Assembly: GCA_917880885.1 (NCBI GenBank)
Contig: OU862910.1
Location: 52,381,285-52,445,284, forward strand
Direction of reading: 5' to 3'
Source: Limnephilus marmoratus
Taxonomy: Eukaryota; Arthropoda; Insecta; Trichoptera; Limnephilidae
DNA: 64,000 nt
Positions within the stretch are counted from its first letter, which is position 1. Each line of letters opens with the position of its first letter. This document shows positions 44,816 to 55,546 of the stretch, in pieces. The translations under genes were made by a program, and so were the position numbers. The notes under the pieces are model-generated. The model saw only the letters and a list, made by a program, of their open reading frames with translations. It made no database searches and was not told the origin of the DNA.

Positions 44816-45105
44816 GCGCACGTTCCAGAGTGAAAGATTTTCTTTCCTAGTGAAAGACCACCATTCAAAATTGAAACCTTTAGTTGCTGGAAATGGATTT
44901 ATTCATCTTTGGTGAGCAAATCTTAATATCCAGGTAATCCTAACTTCCTCTACCCCACCTCTTTCCTCTTGCCACTGCCAGTACCTTCAATCTCACAACA
45001 TACCCCAATTCCGGATGCGATATTCTAGGTCCAGATGACTCTAGGCCTAGACCTTTAGGAGCAGTTAAGACTCGTTTGCGGTATTCACATTATCAAAAAC
45101 AAAAA
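44816..45105 (+). mobile_element. SINE-1, decayed copy lacking the tRNA head
   Basis: It begins at GCGCACGTTCCAGAGTGAAAG and keeps AAAGACCACCATTCAAAATT, ATCTTAATATCCAGGTAATC, CTCACAACATACCCCAATT and TTGCGGTATTCAC. It ends in an A-rich tail. Confidence 0.7.
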
Positions 45106-45599
45106 ACACATAAATTAATGAAAAAACATTAAAATTGGCCTTCCTCTACCCCAGCTCACCGCGTAAAACGGTCTCCAACCATTCATACGGCGCGAATCGA
45201 ATCATTATTGAACAAAACAACATAATATTATAATTGAAATAATTTAAATCGATTGCACAAAAAAAGATTCGATTCGTCTTGTTCAATAATGATCATAGAT
45301 TAAACAATCATTAAAGCTTGCCTTCGTTTTATTTCAATGCAGGAAATGTAATAATTCCGAAGAAATAAATTAGTGAAGGTGATTAAGTTTAAATTTATAT
45401 TTATTGATCATTTTATAGACAATAAAAATCAAAGCCGTAACTAAATTTAAAAAAAAAAGCAAGTGGGCCGCCTTCCTAAGAAGTTGTAAGAGCCAAATGG
45501 TTAAGTCTATAATAAAAAAATAAGCTTTAATACCACAAAAGAGGGCCATGGGAACAATGACTTGGCCTATATGACTACGTCTATTTCCAGGATATTTGA
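45106..45599. other. No gene recognised
   Basis: AT-rich. The minus frame at 45370-45708 runs out of the SINE/family A junction and is not a gene. Confidence 0.4.
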
Positions 45600-45718
45600 A
45601 GAATATCAAATCTTTCTCCTTCCCATCTCTTTCCCTTCTCACTTCGTTCAGCTTCCTCCAACACACCTTAGGTTGGGGTGACCTACGACAGAGGTGTTGG
45701 TTACCCATTCCCGGTTCT
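45600..45718. repeat. SINE-1-like scrap joined to family A scrap
   Basis: 45610-45665 resembles the pyrimidine-rich SINE-1 segment (CTCCTTCCCATCTCTTTCCC). 45666-45718 read on the minus strand is the family A 5' module (AACCAACACCTCTG, GGTCACCCCAACC). Confidence 0.4.
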
Positions 45719-46879
45719 CAAAACACTGATTCTGGTTAAAACATCTGCGGCTCTTGTGTTGTAGGTACTAATCATCTAATGTTAAAATGTGCAGTTTTGA
45801 TTATGGCATATCTCATTTCGATCACAACGTAAAATACTTCCAAAAAATTTGTATATATGCCATTAAATATGTAAACGGCTAAAATTAGGCCGATAACTAA
45901 GAAAAATATTTAAACCTGTATGTAGTTGAGGGTAGGTTTTTATACCTCTCTGGCTAAGTCATGGTTGTGCTGAAACCGGTTAGCAATTTATTTTACATTA
46001 AAGTGATGTAAGCAGGTACACAAAGTTACGGTGTTTCATTAAAATTTATTTACTTATCCGCTGAACCCATAAAACCCTAGGTAATTTTCAGGTTCCGCAA
46101 TTAAAACTGCGCCGTCTGTATTTCCTGCAATGAATTTCTTCATATTTTAAATTAACTGAAGCGTAATTAAGATTCATCATTTAATCACCAATTACTATTT
46201 ATAGCCGACTTTCATTTGCCAAGTAATTTGTTGGTTTCAACTTGAATCTTGGGAGTGACGGTCGATGACACTTGGGAATAAAATTATCAAAGTGTTTTCT
46301 GCCGCCGTAGAAAGTGATGTGACATCATACATACTTTTTGTGAATGTACGACCAGATAATTATTTTTCAATTGTGACATTAAGATGGACGTGCATTTCAA
46401 CAATTACAAGTATCTACTCTCCAATTTTATCATTGACCTGCCGTTCATATTGACAAAAGTAAAAGCTAAAGATATGCTAATCAATTTATTATAAAGGGGG
46501 AAAATATATATGTTAAACAATTTATTATGTTCTCGTCGAGAACCCGTCAAGTATTATGACAACGACTTTCTTGCTGTACAAAAACTTTGCAACTCAAATA
46601 CGTTGAATACCTAATACCTTAATATATATATATATATACCCTATAACATCTTATACTCTAATCACTAATATTTATTGTATCTAAACTTTTTTTCTTTTCA
46701 TTGTATTTATTGTATAATGATGTTTATTTCCTCCCTTTTTGATTTCAGAATATTTTATTGTGTTATATTAAGCCAATACGGATTACATTGTATTGCCTAA
46801 TCCCTGCCTGTAGCCTAGAATAAAGTTACTATCTAGTTTTTGACCTAGCAAATGACAAAGTTAAACATTTAAATATACT
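45719..46879. other. One decayed PLE terminal fragment, otherwise no gene
   Basis: 45948-46040 keeps CTGAAACCGGTTAGC and TAAAGTGATGTAA ... ACAAAGTTA of PLE terminal repeats, but the core reads CTGGCTA, so the ribozyme is lost. 46621-46638 is a short (TA)n. Confidence 0.4.
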
Positions 46880-47560
46880 GAACTAGATGCAATTCCTTTT
46901 ACTCTAAAAAATTCGCTTATATCTGACTCGAGTTGATCGCAGTCTTCTAAAGTTTGTTTTTTTAAGAGAAGTTTTAGGTCGTCAGCAAAGAGAATAGCTC
47001 TAGAGTGCAAATTAACCTCTGAATTAATATGGAAAAGAGTAGTGGGCCTAAATTAGTACCTTGTGGTACTCCTGATCGTATAAAAAATAGAAGAGATGTG
47101 AATAGTCATATATGTTACAAGTTTCCTGTCTGCAAGACCGCTAGTAAAAAGTGAGTAGTCGGAAGGAAAATCGTGCTACGGCAAGTTTATTGAGTAAGAC
47201 GTCGAGATTAACAGTATCAAATGCCTTCGAAGTTATTATTATTACGAACAGTCTACTTGGTGGCCTTTATCCAAAAATGTTAATAAGCAATCAGTAAGCA
47301 CCAATAGGTTGATTTCTGGATCGAATTGAAAATCACATGAAAGAGGAAACATGAAAACCGGCAAAGAGTTGAACAATCAACAAAGTCAATACGATAAAAT
47401 GAGTTGGAGAAACGACTGTTACCGAATGAAAAAAGAACCATTATTTAATTCAGCATTTTTGTCCACAAGACTAGTTTCTCGGTGATGCACCAAATCCACA
47501 CGGTTCCTCCTAGCAGGCGATAAACAGATATAGCACGTTTAATCTGTTGTACTGGATCAC
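46880..47560 (-). pseudogene. Degenerate LINE reverse-transcriptase domain
   Basis: Minus strand in several frames: LLTDCLLTFLDKGHQVDCS-like, then KAFDTVNLDVLLNKLA (motif A region, about 47220-47180), SGVPQGTNLGPLLF (about 47085-47040), and ILFADDLKLLLKKQTLEDC with the catalytic Asp pair (about 46995). Multiple stops and indels: an old dead jockey/CR1-like copy, unlike the intact frame at 5548-7038. Confidence 0.75.
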
Positions 47561-50548
47561 AATACGTACAGTTAAGTAACACTTTATATGAATCCGCTAG
47601 GTCTGGGCAGGACTTTAAGATTTTTGGAAGCCAGATTTACTCAGTGAAGGATTTCAAAGAAGGATGCTTCCATCAAAATATGATAGGCATATCAATAAAA
47701 TGTGTGTAGGATTTATGCATCGAGCATAATAAAAATAACAACCAAAAAACCAAGCCGCTCCAGTTTGAGGGTCCATGCGGTGTTATCCAACATTTCACTC
47801 ATACATAACGAATTCTTTTTAAGGATAGACATCAATCCACGGCAAATAATATGAGGTAAAGATAAGACCTTTCTGGACAGCTACTAGCACCACATACATT
47901 ATCTACGCGTTGCGTTGTCGTTATGAACCAAGCGGTCAATTCAGCTTTCTTGCAAAAGAGTAGTGGGTACTACTAGAATGCGAGAAGCGAGTACCTGCCC
48001 GGTGTCTACCTACCAACTTGAAGTGCGCATGTCTGGCAACACTCGCAGAAGAAATTGGCGGGAAAATGAGGTCATACGAGAGTGAAATGGCGAGCGATCA
48101 GTGCTCTGAATCAGCAAAACTATCTACATTCTGATTGTAGACACAATATATAATAAAATACACATGGACTACAGCAATTTATACAATACATCTGTTCGAA
48201 CTCACCCTTTTATATACGTTATAAGAAACGATTTTTTAAATTGCTGTACGAGATGTACTCGTACGGCGTACGAATCTCGTGATTAATTGCACACCGGCTT
48301 GAAATTGATAATTAATATTGTAGATTTCTGATCGCCTGAACCGATATTGGAAGGTTTTTGTAGTCAATAACGTGACCGACATGAGAAATTTTAATTTTAT
48401 AAAGGTCATCAATTTGTAATCCGAACCCAGGTAGGTATTAACGATTTTTCAATGTACCTAGTGATGCAAAGATAAATGAATATGTTTTTCAGTCTTAAAT
48501 GAATTGGCTAGCGTTTGTCGGCTTTGTCTTGAGAAAGTTTGGTTATATTATTGTCTTCTTATAATCGTAAATTACTCAATACCTATATACCTTAAACATT
48601 CTTATTACCCGCGGTTACGATGCACAGGAATCATTATAGTTACATAAGTAATTCAATTGCCTGAAATTAAATTGCATCAATACCTGATTAAATTCAGTAT
48701 CAATATTGGTGTGAGATGTGTATAATGTTATGTGAGTTACCACACACCCAAAATACATTCAACAGCTGCCCATCAGTTCGTCAAACGCAACAATTCCTAG
48801 ACTAGCTAATTTAGGAATCAAAACTGGATTTTATATTTGTATCAATGTTCCTTATTAAGCCAACATTAGAAGGGTTATCAGACTAAAAGGAACACAAAGA
48901 GCCTTTTATCTTAAAAATTAACTTGGTGTGATAAGTCAAGCCATCTAGTAGCAAACCTTTCGGCAGAACAAGGCAGCTCTTCACAGAAAACGTGCTGGCT
49001 AAACTTGAGAGGCTGGTAAAGAATAACTATTGGAATAAAAGGCCTAAAGCTTTGCAGAAGTACCACAATTATCAGAAGACCAAAATTACGACACCCAGAC
49101 CTGACAGTGGCAAATTGAATGTGTATTCCAAGCTGGAATCGAATCTGCAATATTGCATCATGCTCCATTCACAGCCAAATATGGTATTACAGCCATCATG
49201 GTATATATTATATCGATATATTGGAAAGAAAAAATGGCTTAAAAGCCATACAGCTGGAAATGAAAAATGAGGCGTTATACAACTGTAGAACGCTTCAGCC
49301 ACTCTTCCTTTCCTTGAAAGAGTCCATTGGTGTTAGGTGTCAGGTGTGGTGAACGATGATTGCAATCATTTTCCACCACTCCTGATAACCTAAAAATTGT
49401 GCATTGTATATGAAGGGCACAGGGGAAAAATATGCAATGTCACTAAGACAATGAACTGAGAAATTATTAAATTAATATTTTGAACCCTGAAAAAAGGTAC
49501 ATTAAGACTTGATATAAAACAAAAATATGTAATTTATAAAGAAAATATATTTGTTTTGTTTGTTAGTATAAAAAAACCTTCTTGGTCGTATTTATTGAAT
49601 TAGATGAAAAAAAGTGAACGAAATCAGAAAAAAACAGGAAAAAATATGCAATGTCCATGAAATTGTTAGTATGCAATGCAAATGCAAATATGCAATGTCC
49701 AAGACTTTGAAGTCTAATTTTCTTGTTTACATTTGACATTCGACCGTAAAGTTTACGTTTTTGGGTAGTTTGCTTTAGATTAACCTCGTCTTCTTCTTGC
49801 GACGACGATTTTGAACGATTTGAAATATAATTTAATTATTATATCAAAAACACCGCCGCACAACATAATAGACGAACGTAATAAAATAACCTCAAAAATT
49901 CAAACTGTCTGTAAGAATATTTGCCTAAATCGGATTTTTTTTAAATGTGATGCAAGTGGCCTATTGAAGATATTATTTTTGATTTTGAATAGTTTTGCAT
50001 GTATAGCTTAGCCAACTTTTTATACTTTTTGATATACTTAAAACCCCTTTAAAAATCTGAAAAAAATCTATGTATTTTTTTGGACGTTTGGTTTCGGTTA
50101 CCCCACATAAAATTCGACATAAATATTTTTCGTACGTTTTTGAAGCTAACTACAATATAAGCTTCCAAAACAATTATAGGAAGTTATTAACACTTACCTA
50201 CAAAGCGCCACACATCTGTGTCTTGAATCAGAGTGAGTGTTCGCCTTATATCCACGCATTTTATTTAGCAGAAGAAAGATGATTGAGTGTGAACATACCT
50301 GCAACAAAAGAAAACATCATTAGGAAACAAGTAGGAAGGTAGTCTCTTCAGTCGAGATGGTATTGAACGACAGAAGAGAATGTTGCGTCGTTTCTATCGA
50401 TGTAGTGCGGATGTGAAAAATATCTTTATGCAAAATTTACTTGTGAGCTATAAATAATTATAGCCTACATTTTATGTAGGCTATAATTATTATAGGACAA
50501 GTAAAACTCTCTAATAAGACGTACCTGTCCGGAAAGCACACAATAAAT
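47561..50548. other. Unidentified 3 kb; no gene recognised
   Basis: Open frames at 48911-49352 on both strands and 49811-50282 on the plus strand have no known motif. 49334-49392 is an imperfect long hairpin. A phrase ATATGCAATGTC occurs three times (about 49434, 49645, 49691). 50453-50491 is a perfect 18-bp inverted repeat. Confidence 0.4.
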
Positions 50549-50960
50549 ACCTATACCTAAGGGCCTATGACATCTTTGGGGATGCTGTGTGGAGGGTCTT
50601 TCTAGGGAAAGGAAGTTCTGGGAAGGACACAGGTATGAGGGGTAGTTAGGAATCTGGGGGGCCAATGTGTTCGGTCATCCCTCCCACTGCGGTGCAAGGT
50701 GATGGGTCGAAAGAGTCCGGCTGGAGAGGTCAAAAGGTCTTAACTAGTCTCTCCCGATCCGGCCCGCCACGCAAGAGATGGGCAAAAGAATCTGCCGCCA
50801 AGACATAGACCAAATTCATCCTATGATCTCGGGCACCCCTAATAAGTCACCAAACATAGCGAACCAATTGGAGTGAACTGTAGCAGGGATATTGGTTATC
50901 CAATAAATAGTTTCCGAGGCGGCGGTACCCAAACACCCAGTGTCCGAATACCCAAGTACC
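50549..50960 (-). mobile_element. Family A element
   Basis: Minus strand: ACTATTTATTGGATAACC, CCAATTGGTTCGCTATGTTT, GGATCGGGAGAGACT, CAGAACTTCCTTTCCCTAGA, AAGACCCTCCACACAGCATC and CATAGGCCC. The last hairpin and A tail are decayed. Confidence 0.65.
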
Positions 50961-51495
50961 CAAATTGAAAACAACTATTCCATAGTTCGATTAACGTTCG
51001 ATTACATTAATTAGAATGAACAGTTCCACGATTTTTTGGCTATATTTTTATGTGGGTATACGTTCCGCGCACACATAAAAACTTTATAAGTATTATTCTG
51101 AATGAAATATTTACATGTATAAAAGAAAAATATTATTGATCAACCTCACTTTTGCATACCCACACGGAGAGGGAGTAGGGACCATACATGTGACACTATG
51201 ACAGTCACCTGTCTGAGTCCATAGCCCTGTAGCCTACATAAGGCCGTAAGAGAAATGCTGCGAAATGAAACGAGATGACGGAGTGAATGAACTATGGGCT
51301 GCAGTCGTATTGATTGATGTACGAGTTATGTCTGCCTCTATAGTTCAACAAACTGAAATAACATTTAATTTTATTAAGACTTGTATGTTTGGAAATAATT
51401 AAAACTACTTGCATAATGAAGGATTAATTGCCAGGCAGCAAACATTTTTTCAATCAAATGGATTTGACGGTAGGAATATTCAATTTGGAACGCGG
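50961..51495. other. No gene recognised
   Basis: AT-rich sequence, nothing supportable. Confidence 0.4.
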
Positions 51496-51871
51496 AATGG
51501 GTACCGCTGAAGGAACCATTTATTGGATAACCAACACCTCTGCCATAGCCATAGGTCACCCCAAGTGGTTCGCCACGTTTGGTGACTTAGCAGGGGTGCC
51601 CGGGTACATTGGTAACCTGTGTCTAGGTCTTGGCGGCGGATCGGGAGAGGCCGGTTTGGCAAAACCCTTCGACCTCTGCAGATGGTCTCTCTCGACGCAT
51701 CGTCTTGCACCGCAGCGGAAGGGATGGATTCGTACGTCTGTCACTCCTGGAAACACTGTCCCCTAGATCCTACCCACCTCTTACACCCTTTTCTTTCACA
51801 GAACTTCCTCTCCTTTCTTTCCTAAAAAGACCCTCCACACACCTTCAGTTAAAGTACTCGTAAAAAAATAT
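51496..51871 (+). mobile_element. Family A element, plus strand
   Basis: Most of the unit is present: GGGTACCGCTG, ATTGGATAACCAACACCTC, CCCCAAGTGGTTCGCCACGT, GCGGATCGGGAGAGG, AAAAAGACCCTCCACACACC and an A tail near 51860. Short frames across it on both strands are not genes. Confidence 0.65.
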
Positions 51872-54257
51872 TTATATATTATGCATATTTTTCCATTGTC
51901 TTCAAGATGGGATTGAGTGAGGAATTGAAAGCAATGTGAGGGAAAGTATTATGCTGAGGAATACGTTTGTTAGAGACCCCTTATATCACAGAACCTTTGG
52001 CAGGTTGGTCCTACAGGCAGGAAGAAAAAAAGTCTATGATGACCCTGTCGCAATGACCGAAACGAAGGGACATATGCGTTCCAAAATAGCCAGATTCTTT
52101 GTAACAGCCTCGCAACAGTCTAAAAAGTGGCATACACTCTTCTTTTCTGCAGGGAGTAGAATACAAGCATGCCCGAAAAAAATTGTCGTTACACTGTCGA
52201 GCAGCGATGTGCCTACTTACAAAATAAGTGATATTGTGTAGAAGTAAATCATGTTCACTATTCAGGTGTGTTCATTTGTAGGTTAAATAAAATCTCTAAA
52301 AATGTCAAGGTTTCAAAACACGTAACTCAATGTATTGCCAACTCGTAAACATTATTGTCGATAAACTGTTTACGATCGTGGGAATAAAATTGCTGCGTTT
52401 AAAACATATATTATTGTCTTGTATATTAATGCATAGTTTATAAATATTTATGTACGATAATAAATTGTTTGAAATGTGTCAGTAGTTACAATATGATTCA
52501 GAAACGGTTAGAAAAATGCGTACCTGATCCATTTTTTATACCATTGTTTTTTTTCTTAATGAAGACATGAGAAGTAGATGAACGTTGTTGTCTTCCTCCT
52601 ACCATACAATTAGATGAACCATTATTTCATCTTGTAGTCACAGGCATTAATCATCAAGCACACCTACTTTGCTGTGTACGCATCATCTACCCACTTCGAG
52701 TCATAATTCATCTGTACAGATGCTTCCATCAGTGTCTTCATCAAAAGAAAGTGATTTAGCGCAAATTTCTCGCAAAATAGGCCAAAACCAATGGCACTTG
52801 ATTCAACGGCTAGGCAAATGCGTTGAAAGTCAATTATTCTAGTAGTATCTAAGTGTGTATATAACTTTAATACATGCATTAGGTAGGTGATGCAAAAGGC
52901 TTTCAAATACGTTCCATGTGAATAGAGAGCGGAAAAGATGAAAAATTTATGGGCCAAGATCAGGTCAAGACTAACCAAGAATGACCTCCCAACCGGGATC
53001 AAATGATGGTTCTGCCGCTGAGATTTTTTTTGGTATCATATTTTCTGTATTTATTGGAGGAGATATAAATAGTCGCAAGTTAGTAACCCAATGCCGTTCT
53101 CTTTGTAAACAATGGTCAATGTCACAAATGATTATATTTTAGCTGTCTTCAATGCCCTAATTTTTCCGATAAACTCAAATATGAGACCCAATTTTAATAA
53201 AAATATATCACGACATATTATCGAATAAAAGAACACTGTGGCACGACATACCTAATTTCGTGCAAACCCATTTTGGTCACGTTGACTGCAGAAATCTTAA
53301 AATTATATCTGTGTCTGTCTTACCAAATTCTCTCATCAGTAAGTTGGCACAGACGGCTTGTCTGTACCATTTGTGTCGCATTTCTCAAATCGTTGAGTTT
53401 TTTACGTGTCTGCCTAATCTCTAAGCACTACTTCATGACCGAGAAACCTTGAATACAGGTGCATTCGCCCGTCACCGTAACGAAAGTGAATCGAATGTAC
53501 ACATTTCTTCCACAAATAATAATAATAATTAATGGTATCATTACTCCACGATTTCCCACGGATCGCCGGCAGAGGAGGCTGCGACACGAGAAGAAAAAAT
53601 CTTTTGTTCACTATTAATTATTATTATTAAAACAATATTCTCCGAATATGGCGGTAGAGTTTCCGGACCGGTACCTGCTACCTTTCTAGACGCCATTGAT
53701 GGCGATGAATCGGCATTTTTATTTAATGTCTCGGAGATATTTTATCTCGAACTCGTGTGTCTAGTATTTGATCAGTAATGCGTCACGCTCGAAGGTGTGA
53801 GATATCTCTAAATAGGTTTTTAAGTAATGACTGTGAACGCCTTTTATCAATAGAACTTAACGCTTAATCTCGTAATTAATTAATGTACTCGGTTGATTGA
53901 ATAATTCATATATTTTCGGCGTCCCTAATCGATGAATTGAATAAGAAATAATTAGGAGTCAATCATTGTGACGTTAATCGGAAGCTGAAGGATTTCCCTT
54001 CCACACCCAGCTGTCATCATCAACACACTAAAGGCCAGTTGTTTCAAACAAATTGAAGAATCCATCAAATTTCATAGTTAATTTGCAAGTTCTGTGAAAG
54101 TTATATTCAAGTTATGTTATTACTTCAGTTCAGTAAAACAACCTGCCGATAACGATGTTATAACAGAACTTTAATAGAATTTGAAAATTAATAATAAATA
54201 TCTGGATAAATTTCCGGTAGTAATAAATATCTGGATGATTCTGGAAAGGGCAAATCT
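51872..54257. other. Unidentified 2.4 kb; no gene recognised
   Basis: Frames at 51936-52241 (plus) and 52664-53002 (minus) have no known motif. 53640-54000 is AT-rich sequence with TAATTAATTAAT-like homeodomain-type words, possibly regulatory but unsupported. Confidence 0.35.
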
Positions 54258-54530
54258 GTACCCGAGAAGCATACGGGTGCAAGTCCAAAATTTGAAGAAA
54301 TGAGTTTTTGATGCAGACTGAAGTAAATTATCATGTTTATCAGTGGCAGAAAGATACAGGTCCCATCACTAAGAAAAATAGGATTTTCAAAAATGTATAC
54401 GGATGCCAAACTACCTTTGATGCAACAACTATCTTAGAAGCAGAAAGATGTAGATACCATGGACTTACATATTTATGACTGAGTTGCATTTTGACTCAGA
54501 TCCTACGTATTATGTAGGGTTCACGACGAG

Positions 54531-54700
54531 TTCATCGAAAACGAATTCATCGAAAATCAATTCATCGAAAATCAATTCATCGAAAACGAGTTCATCGAAA
54601 ACCAATTCATCGAAAATCAATTCATCGAAAACCAATTCATCGAATGATCAATTCATCGAATGATCAATTCATCGAATCGCCAATTCATCGAAAAAATATA
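54531..54700 (+). repeat. Left-arm minisatellite of the fold-back element
   Basis: Eleven units starting TTCATCGAA. The first eight have period 15, and the innermost ones have period 16 with a TGATCAA variant. A Ser-Ser-Lys-rich frame across it is a repeat artefact. Confidence 0.85.
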
Positions 54701-54760
54701 TTTTGTTGATATTTGAGAGAAATGCCGAGCGGACCGAGAAGTTAAAAAAGCATTGGTCAA

Positions 54761-54820
54761 CCTAAACTGACCTAACCTAACCTAAACTAACCTAACCTAA
54801 CCTAACCTAACTTAACCTAT
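54761..54820 (-). repeat. Interstitial telomere-like (TTAGG)n block
   Basis: The plus strand shows (CCTAA)n with a few substitutions over 60 bp (for example CCTAACCTAACCTAACCTAA). TTAGG is the canonical arthropod telomere unit. It lies inside the fold-back element between the two arms. Confidence 0.8.
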
Positions 54821-55072
54821 TTAACCAATTTTTTTATCTTAATGACCTTTCTGAGTTGTTTATGAGTTGGTTTCATTATGAGTTGTCTGGTCACCGTTCC
54901 TTAGATATCCCTTTTTTTACAGTATCAGACAATCGGAAATCGAAGAGTTAACCTATAAATTTTACATTGTCACTACGAAACTGACAGTTGCTAAACACAT
55001 TTAACTCAGTTAAACATACCATTTTGGGTATTTAATTTTGACAGCTCTAATATCTATAAAAAAAAAGTTTTA

Positions 55073-55200
55073 TCGATGAATTGGCGATTCGATGAATTGA
55101 TCATTCGATGAATTGATTTTCGATAATTTGATTTTCGATGAACTCGTTTTCGACGAATTTGCTTTCGATGAATTGATTTTCGATGAACTCGTCGGTTACC
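55073..55200 (-). repeat. Right-arm minisatellite of the fold-back element
   Basis: Eight units, reverse complements of the left-arm unit. The order of variants (GATCAA and CGCC units innermost, CGAG unit outermost) mirrors the left arm. Confidence 0.85.
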
Positions 55201-55546
55201 ATTATGTAGTATTATGACTCATATTATACATTACTACGCTTTCTATGGAAGTAAACAATTTTCAAACATCATAATACACCACATGTTAAAACAAAATATT
55301 CCACTTCATTTTGAAGCAGAAGGACTCAAGTCCATGTTTTTGTTTGACTCAAGTCAGCGTTTTTTTAAACAACATTTTTAAAGGTTTTGAAAATAAAACT
55401 AATTGATTTAATAATTACTTTTTTGTCATCTATCAGCATGGATATCCGAAGAAGTTATGAGACCATAGTTACATAAAAAAAAAAGTTTTTTGGCTCTCCT
55501 GAACATTTACCCTTTTGGACTTGTATCCGTATGCTTCTCGGGTATA

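Larger units (their letters stand above)
54509..55209. mobile_element. Fold-back transposon with 9-bp target duplication
   Basis: The element spans 54518-55200 (683 bp) between perfect duplications ATTATGTAG (54509-54517, 55201-55209). The outer ends are GGTTCACGACGAGTTCATCG and, reverse-complemented, GGTAACCGACGAGTTCATCG. Each arm is a tandem array of a 15-16-bp unit TTCATCGAAAA(C/T)N3: 11 copies on the left (54531-54700) and 8 inverted on the right (55073-55200). The central 370 bp hold a telomere-like block. Long inverted arms made of short tandem repeats plus a 9-bp duplication match the fold-back (FB/Mutator-like) class known from Drosophila. There is no transposase. Confidence 0.8.
54258..55546. 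repeat. Outer short inverted repeat around the fold-back element
   Basis: TACCCGAGAAGCATACGG with following CAAGTCCAAAA at about 54259-54290 recurs inverted at about 55513-55543. Inner flanks are not clearly inverted, so this may be a separate element or part of the target. Confidence 0.4.

Noticed and set aside
45188..45292. CGAATCGAATC and ATTGAACAA words repeated inverted about 80 bp apart
   Set aside because: The two blocks are in the wrong order for a simple palindrome, so no hairpin or element follows.
51428..51766. Several overlapping 60-112-codon frames on both strands
   Set aside because: All fall inside a GC-richer family A element, where stops are rare.
54475..54663. Ser/Lys/Asn-repeat frame
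   Set aside because: Artefact of the 15-bp tandem unit in the fold-back element arm.
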